Shown here piece by piece: positions 1 to 6,600 of a DNA stretch of 21,268 nucleotides. The DNA comes from JACRPI01 sp041671005. GTDB lineage: Archaea > Nanobdellota > Nanobdellia > Woesearchaeales > DSVV01. Each line of letters opens with the position of its first letter. The stretch's first letter is position 1. Under the pieces are notes generated by a model that was not told the origin of the DNA, made no database searches, and saw nothing but the letters and a program-made list of their open reading frames with translations. The position numbers and the translations under genes are program-made. The stretch covers positions 1 through 21,268 of the forward strand of contig JBAZCJ010000009.1 in assembly GCA_041671005.1 (NCBI GenBank), given 5' to 3'.

Positions 1-192
1 GATATGGCTCACCAACATTATAGAGAAGCTAAATATAATTATACTGTGTATACGGAAAAAGTAGAAGTTCTCAAAAAACAATGTGAACAAATTACAAAAG
101 ATCTTGAAAAGCAAGATGTACAACAAGATATTTCTCAGCTTCAAAAAGACGTCCAGGTTTGTACTAAGTTAGATGTGGAAATAATCCTGTAA
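1..192 (+). CDS. C-terminal end of a coiled-coil protein (partial)
   Basis: The reading frame is open from the first base of the window to a TAA at 190-192, so this is the 3' end of a longer gene. About 63 residues are visible. They are rich in Lys, Glu and Gln with a heptad-like pattern (VEVLKKQCEQITKDLEKQ, then DISQLQKDVQV), which suggests a coiled coil. A Met codon at position 4 could be internal or a start; the frame gives no way to decide. The last 24 bp overlap the end of the converging membrane-protein gene. No family can be assigned from this fragment, and a role in binding or structure is only a guess from the coiled coil. Confidence 0.5.
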   Translation, partial: DMAHQHYREAKYNYTVYTEKVEVLKKQCEQITKDLEKQDVQQDISQLQKDVQVCTKLDVEIIL

Positions 193-666
193 AACCAAAA
201 TGTAACTAATTATACTGAATAAAATAAACGGGACATATACTTTTGCTCCATCAATCCACATTTTTTTATTCCATTGTATCTGTTGATTTTTAGTGTATTC
301 TGTTAACAGAATTGTTGTACTAAAAATAGTTGCAATAAAGATTCCTGTGAGTACTGTAAAAAATCCTGTTGAGGACGTTGAACTGAGAATTGCAACAAGA
401 GGTGCGAGCCAAAAAAAAACTTGTATTTCTTTCTGTTGCCATATGCCAATAATACAATATGTTCCGACAATGAAACCAATGAATATAATCTCTTGGGTAA
501 ACAGTAATGGCAGGAGAAGAGTCAGCATAAATGATACTCGTGCTGAATTTTCAATAAACAGTTTGTACAATCCAATTTCTTCTTGTGCAAGTCTGCTGAC
601 AATACTTCCCGCAATAATCCCTAGAATTAGTGCAGAACATTGAATTAAAAGATTTTGAAAAATCAT
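169..666 (-). CDS. Small multi-pass membrane protein of unknown function
   Basis: 165 residues, mostly hydrophobic, with about five likely membrane-spanning stretches: roughly residues 3-23, 45-62, 64-76, 87-122 (possibly two helices) and 143-162. A charged loop (TEYTKNQQIQWNKKMW) precedes the last helix. No signature motif was recognised and there are no obvious catalytic residues. The start is supported by a TATA-like element on the minus strand at 689-697, centred 27 bp upstream, which fits a leaderless transcript. The gene is divergent from the radical SAM gene at 766 and converges with the coiled-coil gene, overlapping its last 24 bp. A transporter-like or integral membrane role is all that can be said. 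Confidence 0.75.
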   Translation of the reverse strand: MIFQNLLIQCSALILGIIAGSIVSRLAQEEIGLYKLFIENSARVSFMLTLLLPLLFTQEIIFIGFIVGTYCIIGIWQQKEIQVFFWLAPLVAILSSTSSTGFFTVLTGIFIATIFSTTILLTEYTKNQQIQWNKKMWIDGAKVYVPFILFSIISYILVLQDYFHI

Positions 667-688
667 ATATTGTAAATAGTTCTGTATC

Positions 689-697
689 TTATATAAT
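689..697 (-). promoter_or_regulatory. TATA box of the membrane-protein gene
   Basis: On the minus strand this reads AATTATATA, centred about 27 bp before the ATG ending at 666. The spacing matches archaeal TBP/TFB promoters with transcription starting at or next to the start codon. Confidence 0.6.
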
Positions 698-735
698 TTT
701 TGGATTTAATTGTTTTCCTTAATTTTGCAAGAACT

Positions 736-743
736 TTTATAAT
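736..743 (+). promoter_or_regulatory. TATA box of the B12-type radical SAM gene
   Basis: TTTATAAT centred about 27 bp before ATG 766. It decides the start: a longer in-frame TTG start at 700 would lie upstream of the promoter and is therefore rejected. Confidence 0.65.
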
Positions 744-765
744 ACACTCCTTGTTTTTTACTGAC

Positions 766-2058
766 ATGAAAATCCTTTTTGTTTATCCCCCATTTTGTAC
801 GCCAACTGTTATGCCTTATTCGATCTCTCATTTGAAAGGTCATTTTAAAAAATTACACCATGTGGAATGTTTAGATCTTAACGCAAAATTTCATCTTCAA
901 CGTTTTCCAAATTATTACACAGATTTGAAAAAAAAGAATAATAAAGAATATGCAGAACTTCTTACTGCATTTGAAGTAGAATCACGGAAAACATATGGTG
1001 AAAATAATCGTACCGTTGTTACTGGAAAAAAACCAGAATTATTTAACGAAATGTTATCATTGATTCTTGAAAAAAAACCAGAAATTGTTGCGTTTAGTAT
1101 TGTTTACAGCAGTCAATGTTTTTATGCCTTGGCATTAGTACAAGAATTAAAAAAACAGAATATTACTTGTGTTATTGGTGGTCCTGCAGTAAATGAAAAA
1201 CTACACAGTCTTTCTGATCCAGTTGATTTTTTGTATCAACCCCCAGCAGTGGATACTGTTCCAGATTTTTCTGATTATCCGCCTTCAGATTATTTGTCAA
1301 GAGAACTCATTATTCCTTTAAAGACTGCAAGTTCTTGTTATTATAAACAGTGTGCATTTTGTACACATTATGCAAAAACACCGTATATAGAATTTCCAAT
1401 TGAAACAATTAAACAGGTAATCCTTAATACAAAAACAAAACATGTCTTTTTTATTGATGATATGATAAAAAAAGAAAGATTGAAAGAATTAGCTGTAATA
1501 CTTAAACCATTAAGCGTAAACTGGTGGTGTCAATTAAAACCAACTGTAGAATTAAAAGGTATTTTTCCAGAGCTTTATGATGCAGGTCTTCATACTGTTT
1601 CATGGGGTGTTGAATCTGGAAGTCAGCGGATTCTTGATTTGATGAACAAAGGAACAACAGTTTCAGGAGTGCAAGAAATTCTTAAAGAAAGCCATGATGC
1701 GGGTATAAAAAATGCAGTTTATGCTATGTTTGGGTTTCCTACTGAAACAAAAGAGGAATTCTTTGATACCTTAAATTTTCTTAAAGAAAATAAAGATAAT
1801 ATTGACTTAGTAACCACATCTATTTTTGGGTTGCAAAAAGGAAGTCCTGCCTATGCTCATCCAGAAAAATTTAGCATTACATCTGTTCAAGAACAAAAGC
1901 GAACAGTTCTGGATAGTAAAATAAGTTATACTGTTAGCAAAGGTCAATCCCCTGAAGAAGTAAAAATATTACGTGGAAAATATGCAAAATCAATCAATAA
2001 CTTGGATAAAGTTCCTAGAGTCTTTAATTGTTTTAAAGAGCAGATATTGTTGTATTAA
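766..2058 (+). CDS. B12-binding-type radical SAM protein
   Basis: 430 residues. The N-terminus (MKILFVYPPF, then about 150 residues with KPEIVAFSIVYSS and VIGGPAVNE) looks like a cobalamin-binding Rossmann domain. The radical SAM core follows: cluster cysteines C191, C196 and C199 in SSCYYKQCAFC, then FFIDDM, WGVESGSQRILDLMNKG and FGFPTET, the usual strand and SAM-contact motifs of B12-dependent radical SAM and MiaB-like enzymes. Cluster spacing is CX4CX2C rather than the common CX3CX2C, a variant known in some B12-type subfamilies. It probably performs a methylation or a radical rearrangement, but the substrate cannot be read from the sequence. It is monocistronic: its own TATA box lies at 736-743 and it ends 2 bp from the converging Nudix gene. 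The fold assignment is firm; B12 binding is likely; the reaction is unknown. Confidence 0.88.
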   Translation: MKILFVYPPFCTPTVMPYSISHLKGHFKKLHHVECLDLNAKFHLQRFPNYYTDLKKKNNKEYAELLTAFEVESRKTYGENNRTVVTGKKPELFNEMLSLILEKKPEIVAFSIVYSSQCFYALALVQELKKQNITCVIGGPAVNEKLHSLSDPVDFLYQPPAVDTVPDFSDYPPSDYLSRELIIPLKTASSCYYKQCAFCTHYAKTPYIEFPIETIKQVILNTKTKHVFFIDDMIKKERLKELAVILKPLSVNWWCQLKPTVELKGIFPELYDAGLHTVSWGVESGSQRILDLMNKGTTVSGVQEILKESHDAGIKNAVYAMFGFPTETKEEFFDTLNFLKENKDNIDLVTTSIFGLQKGSPAYAHPEKFSITSVQEQKRTVLDSKISYTVSKGQSPEEVKILRGKYAKSINNLDKVPRVFNCFKEQILLY

Positions 2059-2060
2059 AT

Positions 2061-2501
2061 TTATATTCGTGCTTTTCTTTTAAATCCTTTATAATCTAAA
2101 TAAAGCAGTGTTAAGTCAGAAAGATACGATAATTTTTTTATTGCATCTATGGTCATAAATGTTTGTGTTGTATGTTTATGGGGTTCTTTATTTATCAGTG
2201 TACCTGTATAATTCTTAATATCAAACAAGTAGCAGTTAACTATAATCTTTTTTTTCAATCGCATGTATCTATATTTTTTGTGCATTATTTGTTTATAATC
2301 TGTTGGAATAATTCCACATTCATCGTACAATTCTTCTTTTAATCCATCAATGACTGATTGTCCTTTCTTTATTTTTCCAACAGGTAATGTCCAGAATCCA
2401 TATTTAACGTGTTTTTGTATAAGTACTTCCCCGTTTTCATTGAGAATTATTGCTGCAATACCTTCATGATCAACAAGGTCTTCAGGGGTATAATTAGTCA
2501 T
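2061..2501 (-). CDS. Nudix hydrolase with a degenerate Nudix box
   Basis: 146 residues. The N-terminal strand (GIAAIILNENGEVLIQKH) and the following WTLPVGKIKKGQSV are typical of Nudix hydrolases, which cleave nucleoside diphosphates linked to another group. The Nudix box runs from about residue 42 as GKIKKGQ, seven residues, then EELYDECGI. Against the consensus GX5EX7REUXEEXGU it has Gln for the first Glu, Glu for the Arg and Asp for one of the metal-binding acids; the other two core Glu residues, the Gly and the aliphatic positions are kept. Metal binding still looks possible. It follows the two paralogous unknown genes on the minus strand and has a TATA-like palindrome (2523-2538) just upstream, inside the preceding gene. 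Substrate is unknown. Confidence 0.85.
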   Translation of the reverse strand: MTNYTPEDLVDHEGIAAIILNENGEVLIQKHVKYGFWTLPVGKIKKGQSVIDGLKEELYDECGIIPTDYKQIMHKKYRYMRLKKKIIVNCYLFDIKNYTGTLINKEPHKHTTQTFMTIDAIKKLSYLSDLTLLYLDYKGFKRKARI

Positions 2502-2508
2502 ATAATAA

Positions 2509-3012
2509 TTAATAATATCTTTGCATATTTAAATATGCTTTTAGCATGTTGTAAAGATGCATAGTATCTTCTGCAACGAGAGAATAAAATTTATCAGTGT
2601 TAACTTTGTAAATATACTGATCAAATACAGCTCTAAAAAAGAATAAAACAGGTTTTCCTTCCCATTTGCTTTCCCAATCGGTTTCTAAGTATCCCATAAA
2701 AGTTATTGCAAGTTTTCCCTGTTGCATATTAACTCTATGATTATCTTTCATAACAACAACATCTTTGACATTTGTGAATAAAAAGACGATTTTCATAACT
2801 TCTTTTGCATAATCGTTGATTTTTTTCCAAGGTTCTATTTCAATTTCAATCTGTCTACCTTCTTTCAAAACCTGTTCAAAGTTTCTTTTTTCGTATTTAT
2901 CAAACCCCTTTTCCCTGAACCATTTATCCATAACTCTATAGAACTCATTAACATCCATTAATCCTTGGTAATTCAATCTGAGATTATCAACAACGATTCT
3001 TCGTTCAACCAT
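2509..3012 (-). CDS. Unknown protein, paralogue A of a tandem pair
   Basis: 167 residues, soluble, no signal peptide. I do not recognise the family. It is clearly related to the next gene upstream (3056-3637): LNYQGLMDVNEFYRVMDKW corresponds to LRYKGVFDINELYRIIYDW, followed in both by a KG(F/Y) segment, and later KDVVVMKDNHRVNMQQGK corresponds to MEVEVIKDGKKVKLQKG. The shared layout is a helix with NE(F/L)YR, a central helix rich in aromatics, a strand with KDG/KDN and a C-terminal helix. Both have their own TATA box (here 3034-3045, centred 28 bp upstream), so they may be separately transcribed. The pair probably arose by tandem duplication; a complex of the two is possible but unproven. Confidence 0.8.
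   Translation of the reverse strand: MVERRIVVDNLRLNYQGLMDVNEFYRVMDKWFREKGFDKYEKRNFEQVLKEGRQIEIEIEPWKKINDYAKEVMKIVFLFTNVKDVVVMKDNHRVNMQQGKLAITFMGYLETDWESKWEGKPVLFFFRAVFDQYIYKVNTDKFYSLVAEDTMHLYNMLKAYLNMQRYY
2523..2538 (-). promoter_or_regulatory. Palindromic TATA element before the Nudix gene
   Basis: GCATATTTAAATATGC is a perfect 16-bp palindrome whose AT core sits about 29 bp before the Nudix ATG. It lies inside the 3' codons of the upstream gene, so the Nudix gene probably has its own leaderless promoter. Confidence 0.45.
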
Positions 3013-3033
3013 GTCCTACTTTAGAATACCTCT

Positions 3034-3045
3034 TATTTAAATAAC
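3034..3045 (-). promoter_or_regulatory. TATA box of paralogue A
   Basis: On the minus strand this reads TTATTTAAATAA, centred 28 bp before the ATG ending at 3012, in the 43-bp gap between the two paralogues. Confidence 0.55.
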
Positions 3046-3055
3046 TTACTCTACC

Positions 3056-3637
3056 TCACCATGCATCGTAGTGTTCGTTTCCTTTTGTCATGAAATCAAG
3101 TGTTTCTTTAATGACATTCATAAGTTCATAACTTTTGAAACGTAATTTATCTTCCCATAGAGAATCAATTTTCTTTTTCCACATAATTTTAGTCATAAAA
3201 GTCATAATTGCTCCTTCTAATTTTGTTTTTCCAAAGCGTTCAGTAAAGTCAAATTCAAGTGCAGGTTCTATTCGCACCATGACTAGGCCTTTTTGAAGCT
3301 TTACTTTTTTTCCATCTTTTATTACTTCTACTTCCATGATGTCTTGAAATTGAAAGTGAACATACATCCAGTACATAACAAATTCCGTTACTTTTTTGTT
3401 AGCTTGCCAATCAAATGTTTTTTCTTTGCCCCCTGTTTGAAGAGAAATACTTTTGTATTTTGATTCATGAACAACATATCCTTTTGAAATAAGCCAGTCA
3501 TAGATAATTCTATAAAGCTCATTAATATCAAAGACACCTTTATAGCGGAGTACCTGGTACAATGTTGGATCTTTGTATCCTGCTACTTGATCTTTCTTTG
3601 CGTTAATAGGTGGGGTAAACCCTTCCATGCCTGCCAT
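3056..3637 (-). CDS. Unknown protein, paralogue B of a tandem pair
   Basis: 193 residues, longer than its paralogue at 2509-3012 mainly by an N-terminal stretch of about 25 residues (GFTPPINAKKDQVAGY). The shared core begins at LRYKGVFDINELYR. It is rich in Trp, Tyr, Phe and Met (FVMYWMYVHFQFQ, MTFMTKIMWKK) but has no convincing membrane helix, because charged residues interrupt the hydrophobic stretches. No enzyme motif was seen. The start fits a TATA box at 3661-3669, 28 bp upstream, divergent from the dph2 fragment promoter. The function is unknown; the duplication and conservation of the core suggest a real folded domain. Confidence 0.8.
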   Translation of the reverse strand: MAGMEGFTPPINAKKDQVAGYKDPTLYQVLRYKGVFDINELYRIIYDWLISKGYVVHESKYKSISLQTGGKEKTFDWQANKKVTEFVMYWMYVHFQFQDIMEVEVIKDGKKVKLQKGLVMVRIEPALEFDFTERFGKTKLEGAIMTFMTKIMWKKKIDSLWEDKLRFKSYELMNVIKETLDFMTKGNEHYDAW

Positions 3638-3660
3638 AATTTTTTTTAAGAGAAAGAGAG

Positions 3661-3669
3661 ATATAAATG
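3661..3669 (-). promoter_or_regulatory. TATA box of paralogue B
   Basis: On the minus strand this reads CATTTATAT, centred 28 bp before the ATG ending at 3637. It is arranged back to back with the plus-strand TATA at 3688-3697. Confidence 0.6.
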
Positions 3670-3687
3670 TTTCTATGAAGGAATATA

Positions 3688-3697
3688 TTTTATAAAC
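3688..3697 (+). promoter_or_regulatory. TATA box of the dph2 fragment
   Basis: TTTTATAAAC centred 28 bp before ATG 3721. It supports that ATG over an in-frame TTG at 3703 and shows that the truncated gene still has an intact promoter. Confidence 0.65.
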
Positions 3698-3720
3698 CCA
3701 TATTGATTTTTATCTTTACT

Positions 3721-3996
3721 ATGGAATATGATTTAGAGCTTCAACGAGCAATAACTGAAATTCAAAAAGCAAAGGCAAAAGTTGTTTGTATTCAGTTGCC
3801 AGATGGATTAAAACAGCAGGCGCAGAATATTTGTAACACGCTAGAAACTGAAACAGGAGCATCAGTTATTATTTGGCTTAGTAGTTGCTATGGTGCTTGT
3901 GATTGGCCGTTAGGAATTGAAAAAGCAGGTGTTGACATGCTTATAGCATGGGGTCATTCTGCATGGAAACAAGATTTACCTGAATCAATCCAATAG
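3721..3996 (+). pseudogene. dph2: Truncated Dph2, first domain only
   Basis: 91 residues that match the N-terminal domain of archaeal Dph2, the radical enzyme that starts diphthamide synthesis on elongation factor 2. Visible motifs are VVCIQLPDGLKQQAQNI and the first cluster-cysteine motif YGACD, then GVDMLIAWGHSAW. The full protein is about 330 residues with three similar domains and one cluster cysteine in each; here the frame stops (TAG 3994-3996) right after domain 1, and the next gene starts 31 bp on, so domains two and three are absent and no other frame encodes them. Without their cysteines it could not hold the normal [4Fe-4S] cluster. It may be a remnant of a deletion, with a full copy elsewhere, or a stand-alone domain. 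The coding sequence is otherwise clean and the promoter is intact. Confidence 0.75.
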
Positions 3997-4006
3997 ATAT
4001 TTATAT
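3997..4006 (+). promoter_or_regulatory. TATA box of the CYTH-DHH unit
   Basis: ATATTTATAT directly after the dph2 stop codon, centred about 27 bp before ATG 4028; leaderless arrangement. Confidence 0.6.
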
Positions 4007-4027
4007 CTCTATTTCTTAAAAAACAGT

Positions 4028-4561
4028 ATGCCAATAGAAACTGAAGTAAAAATAAAAATTGATGCAGTTGAGCCAATTAAACAAAAGCTTCTTGGGATGA
4101 AAGCAGAATTATACAAAAAACGTGCATTACAAACAGACCTATATTTTGGTAATAAAAAATTGAGAAAAAATGGTCAAACATTGAAAATTCGTGATAATGC
4201 TATTTTTACCTATAAAGGTCCAGCGGAGAAAAAGAAAAATATTCGTTCAAACGAAGAAATTGAAATAATGATTGACAATGCAGCATATCTTCAGTTATTA
4301 CTAGAGAAATTAGGTTATGTGCAGTATTGGAAAAAAGAGCGTTACAGGGAATCATATTTAATCAATATGACTCAAATTTGTATTGATGAGACTCCTATGG
4401 GTAATTTTATAGAAATTGAAGGAAAAAAAGAAAATATTCTTGATATTGCAAAACGGCTTGGCTTTTCACAAAAAGATTTTAGTGCAGATGGATATGGTAA
4501 AATATGGAGAGAGTATGCAAAAAAGAATAAGTGCAAGGGAGATATGGTGTTCAAAAAATGA
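4028..4561 (+). CDS. CYTH domain protein (CyaB/ThTPase-like)
   Basis: 177 residues covering a single CYTH (triphosphate tunnel metalloenzyme) domain, close to the normal length for class IV adenylate cyclase-like proteins. The family signature EXEXK is at residues 4-8 (ETEVK). Other tunnel residues visible are LKIRD, FTYKGP, the EEIEI strand, KKERYRESY, and CIDETPMGNFIEIEG. Members bind triphosphates and metal and act as adenylate cyclases, thiamine triphosphatases or inorganic triphosphatases; in archaea the activity is usually untested, so no activity is assigned. The last bases (ATGA at 4558-4561) overlap the start of the DHH gene, suggesting translational coupling in one operon. Confidence 0.9.
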   Translation: MPIETEVKIKIDAVEPIKQKLLGMKAELYKKRALQTDLYFGNKKLRKNGQTLKIRDNAIFTYKGPAEKKKNIRSNEEIEIMIDNAAYLQLLLEKLGYVQYWKKERYRESYLINMTQICIDETPMGNFIEIEGKKENILDIAKRLGFSQKDFSADGYGKIWREYAKKNKCKGDMVFKK

Positions 4562-4866
4562 GTTGTATGATTGATTCTCCAATATTACATAAGCTTAAAC
4601 CTGAGATTCAGGAGTGTATTCAACATATTAAAAAAGCAATTGATGCAAAACAACCTATTTTTATTAGACATCATGCAGATGCAGATGGATACACTGCAGG
4701 TATTGCAATTGAGCGAGCATTGTTTCCTTTAGTTTCAGTAAAACATAGAAGGGAACGCGATGTTCATTATTTTTATCAGCGTTTTCCTTCTTTAACTCCT
4801 TATTATAGTTATGAAGATGCAACACGAGATGTGCAAACGTTTTTACGAAATGCAGAACAGTTTTAA
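4558..4866 (+). CDS. DHH phosphoesterase, N-terminal part (split gene)
   Basis: 102 residues holding motif I of DHH-family phosphoesterases (IRHHADADGYTAG), whose Asp residues bind Mn ions. The ATG overlaps the stop of the CYTH gene (ATGA); an upstream in-frame ATG at 4531 lies deep in that gene and is less likely. The frame ends at TAA 4864-4866, and the very next codon is an in-frame ATG that continues the protein with motif II onward. The break falls between motif I and motif II, so neither half alone has a full active site. Relatives are archaeal RecJ-like nucleases and related DHH-DHHA1 enzymes acting on nucleic acids or small nucleotides. It is either a nonsense mutation or a two-subunit arrangement by stop-start reinitiation. 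Confidence 0.75.
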   Translation: MSCMIDSPILHKLKPEIQECIQHIKKAIDAKQPIFIRHHADADGYTAGIAIERALFPLVSVKHRRERDVHYFYQRFPSLTPYYSYEDATRDVQTFLRNAEQF

Positions 4867-5763
4867 ATGAAGCCCCCGTTAGTTTTATTGTTAGATATTG
4901 GTGCAGGCAGTGAGTCTGTTCCAGCATTACAGCTTGTGAAAGCATATGGTGCTTCTGCTATAATGATTGACCATCATCCTCCGCATAGTGATGCAGTACA
5001 TGCAGTGGATTTTGCATTAAATCCGCATACAGTTACCTCTTCCTATGAGTTTAGTGCAGGTATGCTTTGTGCAGAAATTGCACATATACTCACAGCAGAT
5101 TTAAAAGATTTTTTTAATCAAAATTTTTATTTTATTGCAGCAGTATCTGGAACTGCAGATAAAGTGCGTGGAGAAGATATAAATAAATACATTGCTTTGT
5201 GTCAGAAAAATAATATTTCAAAAGAAAAAATAATTGAAGTTGCATCTGCAGTTGATTACCAAGCATATGTTCTCGGTCCTTCAGGTGGTCGTGAAATAGT
5301 TCATGACCTTTTAGGAAAAGATGAAGAGAGGCAAAAAAAGTTGCTTACGATTATTAATAAACAAATGCAGCATGTTTTCCATACACAGCTTGCAACATGT
5401 TTAAAATATTCTGATGTTACTGATAAAAAAAAGTTTTTGTTTGTAAAAATACCTATGGATACAGTGCTTTCACGAAATGGATATCCTCAGAGAGGAAAAA
5501 CAGCAGGTCTTGTTCTTCAACATTTTATAGATCAAGGAAAAAAGGCGTTAGTTGTTGGTTGTGGTGCAACATCATTTAATTTTCGATGCAGTACAGAAAT
5601 TATCCAGTTTGATGTGGGTGATTTCCTTGCAAAAGCAAAGAAAAAATTTCCTCACGCACAAATTACGGGTGGAGGTCATCGTGTTGCAGGCTCACTTTAT
5701 TTTGTCAGTGGAGCGCATAAAGAACTAGTTACCTTTTTAGAAGAATATGTTGATGCATTATGA
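4867..5763 (+). CDS. DHH-DHHA1 phosphoesterase, C-terminal part (split gene)
   Basis: 298 residues beginning with an ATG that abuts the in-frame TAA of the preceding part. It carries motif II (LVLLLDIGAGSES), the DHH motif (MIDHHPPHSDA), a likely motif IV region (AVSGTADK) and, near the end, the DHHA1 substrate-binding motif (ITGGGHRVAGSLYF). No frameshift or further stop is present over nearly 900 bp, so the sequence has remained under selection or the break is recent. Joined to the 102-residue part it gives 400 residues, a normal size for a DHH-DHHA1 exonuclease or nano-RNase/pApase-like enzyme. There is no Shine-Dalgarno before ATG 4867, so expression would rely on reinitiation or stop readthrough. 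The exact substrate is not evident. Confidence 0.85.
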   Translation: MKPPLVLLLDIGAGSESVPALQLVKAYGASAIMIDHHPPHSDAVHAVDFALNPHTVTSSYEFSAGMLCAEIAHILTADLKDFFNQNFYFIAAVSGTADKVRGEDINKYIALCQKNNISKEKIIEVASAVDYQAYVLGPSGGREIVHDLLGKDEERQKKLLTIINKQMQHVFHTQLATCLKYSDVTDKKKFLFVKIPMDTVLSRNGYPQRGKTAGLVLQHFIDQGKKALVVGCGATSFNFRCSTEIIQFDVGDFLAKAKKKFPHAQITGGGHRVAGSLYFVSGAHKELVTFLEEYVDAL

Positions 5764-5792
5764 TCTCTTGATAATATAAATCATAATAAAAT

Positions 5793-5801
5793 GTTATAAA
5801 T
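5793..5801 (+). promoter_or_regulatory. TATA box of the lipoprotein gene
   Basis: GTTATAAAT centred 28 bp before ATG 5825, in the 61-bp gap after the DHH gene; leaderless arrangement. Confidence 0.6.
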
Positions 5802-5824
5802 GGATAAATGATACTTCTTGTTAT

Positions 5825-6529
5825 ATGAAAGCATCAATAGTTTTGTTAGAAACTTTGTTAGCTGGTTGCGCACCTGGACATCTTTTTCTTACAAATTCAA
5901 ATACTTTTAACCCGGACATAACAGACACTTCAGATTCAAGTGCAGATACAATTAATCCTTTTGAAATGATGTATTCTACATCACATGCATTTCTTGTTGA
6001 AACTGATCCAGAAACATCATATCAAGATAAGATGGAAATTGGAACAACAGCTGATGGGAGATTAAGGGGAGTTTATTGTTTTGATTTAAATGCGATTCAA
6101 CAGTATCCTATTGAACTGGGAGAAGCAATCTGTTTAGAACTTGATGCAACAAGCGGTACTTGTCATTCTTCATATAATAATAAAGATTGTAATCATAAAC
6201 TTCCTATTGAAGTTAATAATTTTAATGCATATGGATTAGAAGATGTTACGACAGCAACATGGAGTAATAGTGTAATTCAAAATAGGTTTCCAAATACAAT
6301 TCTTGGATCAGATGTGCAATCTATTCCTTACAATAAAGATTCTCTTCCTGTTACGGGTGTTTATTCATTTGACATAGCTTATGCCAGTGGGTACGGTTGT
6401 TTTGGAATAAAAACGACAGATGATTTTGAAACACATTTGGACCCAAGCCAAGTAACAGTTCAATTAGGAATTCTTTCAGAAAATGCACGGTTGTATAGTG
6501 GCAATTGTATTGCAAATACAATTAATTAA
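5825..6529 (+). CDS. Putative surface lipoprotein with DNRLRE-like domain
   Basis: 234 residues. The N-terminus (MKASIVLLETLLAGC) ends in a lipobox-like LAGC at 12-15, so the protein is probably lipid-anchored outside the cell; a Glu inside the hydrophobic stretch makes the signal peptide atypical and short. The mature part has a Thr/Ser/Asp-rich linker and then about 180 residues that follow the pattern of DNRLRE (disaggregatase-related) beta-sandwich domains: DPETSYQDKMEIG, LRGVYCFDLNAI, and later VTGVYSFDIAYAS. Such domains occur in secreted surface or polysaccharide-acting proteins. Four to six cysteines could form disulfides. It has its own TATA box, and the stop codon lies inside a TAAT repeat. 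Domain assignment is by pattern only. Confidence 0.72.
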   Translation: MKASIVLLETLLAGCAPGHLFLTNSNTFNPDITDTSDSSADTINPFEMMYSTSHAFLVETDPETSYQDKMEIGTTADGRLRGVYCFDLNAIQQYPIELGEAICLELDATSGTCHSSYNNKDCNHKLPIEVNNFNAYGLEDVTTATWSNSVIQNRFPNTILGSDVQSIPYNKDSLPVTGVYSFDIAYASGYGCFGIKTTDDFETHLDPSQVTVQLGILSENARLYSGNCIANTIN

Positions 6530-6543
6530 TTAATTAATTAATT
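6521..6543 (+). repeat. ATTA tetranucleotide repeat across a stop codon
   Basis: ATTA is repeated about six times from 6521 to 6543, followed by a T run to 6547. It starts in the last codons of the lipoprotein gene. The stop TAA is in the first repeat unit, so changes in copy number would not alter the protein. The T run may help termination. Confidence 0.7.
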
Positions 6544-6559
6544 TTTTATGGTCTAAAAA

Positions 6560-6570
6560 CTATAAATTTA
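6560..6570 (+). promoter_or_regulatory. TATA box of the CARDB gene
   Basis: CTATAAATTTA centred about 49 bp before ATG 6614. Transcription would start near 6592, giving a short leader of about 22 nt, unlike most genes here. Confidence 0.6.
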
Positions 6571-6600
6571 AATACCTTAATTTCGTACAGATTCTAAAAC

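Noticed and set aside
293..643. Plus-strand open frame of 116 codons
   Set aside because: It is antisense to the membrane protein gene, has biased low-information composition and no promoter at the right distance.
700..765. Upstream TTG start for the B12-type radical SAM gene
   Set aside because: It would lie upstream of the TATA box, and family members begin near MKILFVYPP, which matches ATG 766.
4864..4866. Genome-wide recoding of stop codons as the reason for the interrupted genes
   Set aside because: The three affected genes involve TAA, TGA and TAG, and all three also end genes normally in the window.
6521..6543. ATTA repeat as a phase-variation switch
   Set aside because: The stop codon of the lipoprotein lies in the first repeat unit and the next promoter is beyond the repeat, so copy-number change would alter neither the frame nor promoter spacing.
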